From Thermoleophilia bacterium (lineage in GTDB: Bacteria > Actinomycetota > Thermoleophilia > Gaiellales > Gaiellaceae): a stretch of DNA of 24,410 bases. Shown piece by piece: positions 20,425 to 24,410 of this stretch. A program made the translations under genes and the position numbers. Position 1 is the stretch's first letter. The number at the start of each line of letters is the position of its first letter. The stretch lies in the NCBI GenBank assembly GCA_014534295.1, contig JACVRU010000008.1:1-24410 (forward strand), in the 5' to 3' direction. Under the pieces are notes generated by a model. That model was not told the DNA's origin, made no database searches, and worked only from the letters and a program-made list of their open reading frames with translations.

Positions 20425-21453
20425 GTGGCCGTGAAGCTGACGGAGCTGACCGGGGCGGGCGGCTGCGCGGCGAAGTACTCCGCCGCCAGGCTCGAGGAGC
20501 TCCTGCGGGGATTCGTGCCGCCCGAGGCCGAGGACCTGCTCGTCGGCCTGGCGCCCTCGGACGACGCGGCCGTGTACCGGCTGGACGGCGAGCGGGCGCT
20601 GATCTTCACGCTCGACTTCTTCCCGCCCCTCGTCGACGACCCCGCCGACTTCGGCGCGATCGCCGCCGCGAACGCGCTCAACGACGTCTTCGCGATGGGG
20701 GGCCGACCGCTCCTCGCGCTCTCGATCGCAGCCTTCCCGGAGGAGCTGCCGCTCGAGACCGTCGCCGCGGTCCTCGCCGCCGCCGACGAGCGGGTGCGCG
20801 CCGCGGGGGCGCTCCTCGCGGGCGGCCATACGCTCCGCGACCACGAGCCCAAGTACGGGCTCGCGGTCGTCGGCACGGCTCACCCGGAGGCGATCTGGAC
20901 GAAGAGCGGCGCCCGGCCCGGAGACGCGCTCTTCCTGACGAAGCCGCTGGGGACGGGACTCGTGCTCCACGGGGCGGCGCGCGGGCTCGTCGACGGCGAG
21001 GCGCTCGCCGAGGCGGTCGCCTGGATGCGGACGCTGAACCGGGACGCGGCCGAGGCGCTGCGTCCCTTCGAGCCGGGCGCGGTCACCGACGTCACGGGCT
21101 TCGGCCTGCTCGGCCACGCGCACGAGCTCGCCGAGCGCAGCGGCGTGCGCGTGCGGCTCGACGCGACCGCACTGCCGGCCCTGCCCGGCGCGTCCGCGGT
21201 CGCCCTTGCCGGCGAGCGGACGGGCGGCGACCGCCGCAACCGGGACTTCGCCGCCGCCCATGTGCGCGTCGAGGGCGTCCCCGAGGCGACGCAGGCGCTC
21301 GCCTACGACCCCCAGACCGCCGGCGGCCTCCTCGTCTCCCTGCCCGCCGACAGGGCCGTGACCATCCTGGCCGCGTTCGCGGACCGGGGGCTCTTCCTCG
21401 CGCGGATCGGGCTGGTCGAGTCTGGCGAGGGCGTGGTCCTGGGAGGCGCGTGA
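20425..21453 (+). CDS. selD: Selenide, water dikinase
   Basis: 342 aa. It makes selenophosphate from selenide and ATP for selenocysteine or 2-selenouridine synthesis. The Gly-rich N-terminus carries the catalytic pair C14 and K17 in GGCAAKYSA, the equivalent of E. coli Cys17/Lys20; the position is a plain Cys codon, not TGA. Further AIRS/PurM-superfamily motifs are SDDAAVYRLD, FTLDFFPPLVDDPADFG with metal-binding Asp residues, NALNDVFAMGG, GGHTLRDHEPKYGLAVVG, and DVTGFGLLGHAHELA. GTG 20425 is preferred over GTG 20431 because of the -10 spacing. Its stop overlaps ctaA by 4 bp (GTGA). No selA, selB, tRNA-Sec or mnmH is in the window, so the selenium pathway used cannot be told. Confidence 0.93.
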   Translation: MAVKLTELTGAGGCAAKYSAARLEELLRGFVPPEAEDLLVGLAPSDDAAVYRLDGERALIFTLDFFPPLVDDPADFGAIAAANALNDVFAMGGRPLLALSIAAFPEELPLETVAAVLAAADERVRAAGALLAGGHTLRDHEPKYGLAVVGTAHPEAIWTKSGARPGDALFLTKPLGTGLVLHGAARGLVDGEALAEAVAWMRTLNRDAAEALRPFEPGAVTDVTGFGLLGHAHELAERSGVRVRLDATALPALPGASAVALAGERTGGDRRNRDFAAAHVRVEGVPEATQALAYDPQTAGGLLVSLPADRAVTILAAFADRGLFLARIGLVESGEGVVLGGA

Positions 21454-22382
21454 CGACGTTCCGGCGGCTGGCTGGTGCGGCGGCGGTGGCTCTCTATGCG
21501 ATCATCGTCTCCGGCGCGACCGTCCGGCTGACGTCGTCCGGGCTCGCCTGCGAGTCATGGCCCGGTTGCGAGCCCGGCTCCTTCTTCCCGGCGACGAGCC
21601 ACCACGGCTTCGTCGAGTTCGGGAACCGGATCGTCAGCCTGTTCCCGATCGGCCTCACGGTCGCGACCTGGTGGGCCGGGCGCCGGGCCCGGGCCCCGCG
21701 CTGGGTCGTCCGGCTCGCGGGCGTGACCTTCCTGGGGACGATCGCCCAGGCTCCGCTCGGCTTCCTCACGATCCTGAGCGACCTCCACCCGCTGATGGTG
21801 ATGACGCACTTCCTGCTGGCGCTGGCGGTGCTCGCGGGAGGTCTCGCCGTCGCGGTGGAGGCCTGGCGGCTCGACCGCGGTGCCGCGGAGCCGCTCGCGA
21901 GTCCGCTCGTCAGGCGCGGCGGGCTCCTGCTGGTGGCCGCCGCGCTCGCGCTCGTCGTCACGGGCGCGTTCGCCACGGCCGCGGGCCCGCACCCCGGCGG
22001 GTCCGACGTCTCGCGGCTGGGGACCCTCGTCGACGCGGTCTACGTCCACGTGCGCGCCAGCGCCGTCTACGGGATCGGGCTGCTCCTGCTCGTCGCGTAC
22101 CTCGTCCGACGAGGCGGCCGCGCGGCGTCGCTCTCCCTCGTCCTGCTGGCGGTCGTCGTCGCGCAGATGGTCGTCGGCGAGACCCAGTGGCGGACGCAGC
22201 TTCCCTGGGGTCTCGTCCTCGTCCACGTAAGCCTCGCCGCTGCGATCTGGGGCCTGACCGTCCTGCTGGTCTACGTCCTCTGGAGGCCGCCCGCGGGGCT
22301 CGCGGCGGCCCCTACTAGACTGTTCAAATGGCGGACGAGCTCCGCATCGGCGAGCGCCCGTCGCTCGAGCGCCCCGTCCTGA
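21450..22382 (+). CDS. ctaA: Heme A synthase (COX15/CtaA family)
   Basis: 310 aa, GTG start overlapping the selD stop. About eight membrane segments are visible in two four-helix halves. The N-terminal TVRLTSSGLACESWPGCEPG segment holds the paired loop cysteines of the type seen in CtaA. The heme-ligand positions include His in MTHFLLALAVLAG, VHVRASAVYGIG and LVHVSLAAAIWG. The first-half position reads EFGNR instead of the EWxHR form, as in the mycobacterial-type CtaA I know. It oxidises the heme O methyl group to make heme A for cytochrome oxidase. The last 18 codons run into the PAC2 gene in another frame (55-bp overlap) and look like a non-conserved tail. Heme O synthase and oxidase genes are not in the window. 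Confidence 0.9.
   Translation: MTTFRRLAGAAAVALYAIIVSGATVRLTSSGLACESWPGCEPGSFFPATSHHGFVEFGNRIVSLFPIGLTVATWWAGRRARAPRWVVRLAGVTFLGTIAQAPLGFLTILSDLHPLMVMTHFLLALAVLAGGLAVAVEAWRLDRGAAEPLASPLVRRGGLLLVAAALALVVTGAFATAAGPHPGGSDVSRLGTLVDAVYVHVRASAVYGIGLLLLVAYLVRRGGRAASLSLVLLAVVVAQMVVGETQWRTQLPWGLVLVHVSLAAAIWGLTVLLVYVLWRPPAGLAAAPTRLFKWRTSSASASARRSSAPS
22316..22321 (+). promoter_or_regulatory. -10 box of leaderless promoter for the PAC2 gene
   Basis: TAGACT followed by exactly 6 nt and ATG 22328. It lies inside the 3' end of ctaA, so PAC2 can be transcribed independently of selD-ctaA. Confidence 0.5.
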
Positions 22383-23212
22383 TCACCGCCTTCCGCGGGT
22401 GGAACGACGGCGGCCAGGGCGCCTCCCTCGCGGGCGCGTACCTCGCCCGCCTCTGGGAGGCGGAGCAGTTCGCGGAGATCGACCCGGAGGGGTTCTTCGA
22501 CTTCCAGGCGACGAGGCCGATGGTCAGCCTCGCGGACGGCGTGACGCGCAAGCTCGAATGGCCAGAGAATCTCTTCTTCCGCTCCCGGATCCCGGACTCC
22601 GATCGCGACGCCGTCCTCCTGCTCGGCGTCGAGCCGAACGTGCGCTGGCGCACCTTCTCCCGGCTCGTCGTCGACCTCTCCGCGGCGCTGGGCGTCGAGC
22701 TCGTCGTCACGCTCGGCGCGTTGCTCGCCGACGTCCCACACACTCGCCCGGCGCCCGTGACGGGCAGCGCCAGCGACCCGGACCTCGTCGAGCGCCTAGG
22801 CCTCCAGGTCTCGCGCTACGAGGGGCCGACGGGAATCGTCGGCGTGCTCCACGATGCTTTCCGGACGGCCGGCGTCCCGTCCGTGAGCCTCTGGGCGGCC
22901 GTCCCGCACTACGTCTCGCTCGCCCCGAGCCCGAAGGCGGCGCTCGCCCTCTGCGAGCGGCTCGGCGGCGTCCTCGGCGCTCCCATCGACACGGCGGAGC
23001 TGACGGAGGCCGCGGAGAGCTACCAGCGGCAGGTCACGGAGGCAGTCTCGACGGACGACGAGACCGCCGCCTACGTCGAGGAACTCGAGCAGCGCGCCGA
23101 CGAGCTCGACGAGGAGTCGCTCCCGTCCGGCGAGAGCCTGGCCGCCGAGCTGACGCGCTTCCTGCGCGAGCGCGAGTCGGGCAACGGCGGCGACGCCGCC
23201 CGCGGACAGTAG
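22328..23212 (+). CDS. PAC2 family protein (proteasome-assembly-chaperone-like)
   Basis: 294 aa. The PAC2 (PF09754) core is recognisable: LITAFRGWNDGGQGASLAG near the N-terminus, then DFQATRPMVSL, and the nucleoside-phosphorylase-like strand/turn VELVVTLGALLADVPHTRP at about 130-150. GPTGIVGVLHDAF and VSLWAAVPHYVSLAPSPKAA follow. The last 60 residues are a charged helical, probably coiled-coil tail. In actinobacteria with 20S proteasomes this family is linked to proteasome function, but its role is poorly defined. It is cytoplasmic, with no signal peptide. It has its own leaderless promoter inside ctaA and ends 3 bp before the stop of the convergent helicase gene. Confidence 0.88.
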   Translation: MADELRIGERPSLERPVLITAFRGWNDGGQGASLAGAYLARLWEAEQFAEIDPEGFFDFQATRPMVSLADGVTRKLEWPENLFFRSRIPDSDRDAVLLLGVEPNVRWRTFSRLVVDLSAALGVELVVTLGALLADVPHTRPAPVTGSASDPDLVERLGLQVSRYEGPTGIVGVLHDAFRTAGVPSVSLWAAVPHYVSLAPSPKAALALCERLGGVLGAPIDTAELTEAAESYQRQVTEAVSTDDETAAYVEELEQRADELDEESLPSGESLAAELTRFLRERESGNGGDAARGQ

Positions 23213-23215
23213 CCG

Positions 23216-24410
23216 CTACGACCCGGGGGCCGGCTCGGCGGTCGCCTTCCGGCGCCGCTGGCGCTTCGGCTTGGCCTCGCCCTCGGAAACCGCCTGATTG
23301 ACTGCGGCCTCGGCGGCAGGCGCCGCGCCCGCCTTCTTGCGCTTCCGGCGCCGCCTGCGCCTGCCGCCTCCATGCGGCTTCGGGGCGGGCAGGTTCTCGG
23401 CGAGCGCGCCCGCGACCTCCGAGAGCGGCGCGATCCGCTCGCGCGCGGCCTCGATCACCTGGTTCGCGCGGGGCGTGTAGCCCTCGACCGACGCGAGCAG
23501 CGCCACGCCGACGTGGGGCGGCTGCTCGAGCGCCGCGCTGACGAGCTTGCCGACGTTCTCCTCGTGCCGGTGGCCGCGCGAGTTCGCCGCGGCGCCGAGC
23601 AGGCGCTTCGCCTCGGGAAAGTCCGCGCTCGCCCGGCGGTCCTGCGCCTTCCGGCTCGCGCGGGCGAGGCGCCACGTCCAGCGGGCGAGGATCTGCTCGG
23701 GCGCGTCCGGCTTCTCCTCCGCGATCGCCCGCAGCAGGACGCGGATGCCCGCGAGCCGATCCTTCTCCCAGGTCGGGGCCTGCGTCACCAGCGTGACGAG
23801 ATCGTCGAACTCGGCCCGCTCGACCGGTGTCGAGGCACGGTCGGCGAGCGCCATCATGCGCAGGCGCCGGTTGGGATTCTCCGCGGCGCAGGTGAACAGG
23901 AACCGGTCGAGCGCACCCTTCGTCGTGCGCCCCTCCGTCAGCTTCCGCACGAAGTCGGCGCGCTCCTCGAACTTGATCTGGCGGCCGGCGATCGTCGCCC
24001 AGAACTGCTGCTCCTCGTCGTCGAGATAGCGCGGGTCGACGCGCTGCCAATCCCGCTGGATCACGGCCAGCCGGCGGCGCACGTCCGGCGTCACGGGGAC
24101 GAGCCAGGGCGCCGGCGAGAGCTTGCGCCGGGCGCGGCGCTGCTGCCGCCGGCGCGGTGCCGGGGTGACCCGCGCGCCCTCGCGGTAGAAGTCCGCGTCG
24201 AGCAGCGAGTGGAGCGTGATCACGCGCTCGTTGTGCGTCGCGCTCTTCGGGACGAAGTCGACGACGATCCCCGCCTCCTTGCGCGCGTGCATCCGCATGA
24301 TCCGGCCGATGCGCTGCTGGTAGACGCGCCGCGACGCCGTCGGCGCCAGGTGCATGCACACCGTCGCGCGCGGTGAGTTCCAGCCCTCCGCCAGCAGCAT
24401 CGCGTTGATC
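23216..24410 (-). CDS. Superfamily 2 DEAD/DEAH-type helicase, C-terminal part (truncated by the window)
   Basis: 398 residues up to the window edge; the start and motifs I-IV lie beyond 24410. The first residues visible are helicase motif V (INAMLLAEGWNSPRATVCMH) followed by motif VI (YQQRIGRIMRMH) with the arginine finger region. A non-helicase, all-helical region of about 250 residues follows. The C-terminus is a low-complexity basic tail with GGGRRRRRRKRKKAG and KPKRQRRRK blocks that would bind nucleic acid. The subfamily (XPB/RecG-like or an actinobacterial DEAD/DEAH type) cannot be fixed without the N-terminal part. The Met codon at 24400 is internal, not the start. Confidence 0.88.
   Translation of the reverse strand, partial: INAMLLAEGWNSPRATVCMHLAPTASRRVYQQRIGRIMRMHARKEAGIVVDFVPKSATHNERVITLHSLLDADFYREGARVTPAPRRRQQRRARRKLSPAPWLVPVTPDVRRRLAVIQRDWQRVDPRYLDDEEQQFWATIAGRQIKFEERADFVRKLTEGRTTKGALDRFLFTCAAENPNRRLRMMALADRASTPVERAEFDDLVTLVTQAPTWEKDRLAGIRVLLRAIAEEKPDAPEQILARWTWRLARASRKAQDRRASADFPEAKRLLGAAANSRGHRHEENVGKLVSAALEQPPHVGVALLASVEGYTPRANQVIEAARERIAPLSEVAGALAENLPAPKPHGGGRRRRRRKRKKAGAAPAAEAAVNQAVSEGEAKPKRQRRRKATAEPAPGS

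Noticed and set aside
1..24410. CRISPR arrays, tRNA or rRNA genes, insertion sequences, integrase or attachment sites
   Set aside because: I found no regularly spaced repeats, cloverleaf-like sequences with a GGTTC arm, transposase motifs or long terminal inverted repeats.

Overview
The window is high-GC DNA (codon third positions almost all G or C) from an actinobacterium, most likely of the class Thermoleophilia (Gaiellales/Solirubrobacterales type). That placement is inferred from gene content, TANNNT-type promoters abutting start codons, and an actinobacterial-type CtaA; no rRNA is present to confirm it. It is nearly all chromosomal housekeeping sequence, densely packed on both strands. 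I see no insertion sequence, tRNA, rRNA, CRISPR array or prophage.

Layout. Positions 1-3121 (+): the tail of an M24-type peptidase, acetyl-CoA synthetase, and a secreted class-A-beta-lactamase-like serine hydrolase. Positions 3122-3539: a decayed or non-coding stretch ending in a GC hairpin. Position 3540-3977 (+): a TPR-like orphan. Positions 8080 down to 3974 (-): a tight four-gene operon (OsmC, class V PLP enzyme, M20 hydrolase, M16 zinc protease). Then a 60-aa orphan (+), chorismate mutase/prephenate dehydrogenase/ACT (-), a Mug-NUDIX fusion (+), glutamine-dependent NAD synthetase (-, CTG start), a hot-dog-like protein (+), and a three-gene operon reading down from 16145 (-): acyl-CoA synthetase, SRPBCC, SDR. 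Positions 16146-17994 hold the most unusual material. After it come an ABC1/UbiB kinase-like protein (+), an SDR (-), selD-ctaA (+), a PAC2 protein (+), and the C-terminal part of an SF2 helicase (-) running off the right edge.

Most interesting region. A 449-aa XRE helix-turn-helix/TPR regulator (16483-17832) is followed within 20 bp by a 33-codon gene (17852-17953). That gene has a complete AGGAGGTGA Shine-Dalgarno and encodes a signal peptide with an AFA cleavage site and a 13-residue tail, and a hairpin follows it. This is the layout of RRNPP peptide-pheromone quorum-sensing cassettes (NprR-NprX, PlcR-PapR), which are best known from Firmicutes. Just upstream, on the other strand, is a candidate non-coding RNA of about 173 nt (16329 down to 16157) with a near-consensus promoter, a long imperfect hairpin and an intrinsic terminator; 6S-like RNA is one possible identity. 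An inverted GTGAAGTA repeat lies between the RNA promoter and the regulator.

Other recurring features are TANNNT boxes exactly 6 nt before many start codons, predicting leaderless mRNAs, and three convergent gene pairs whose stop codons share a single CTAG.
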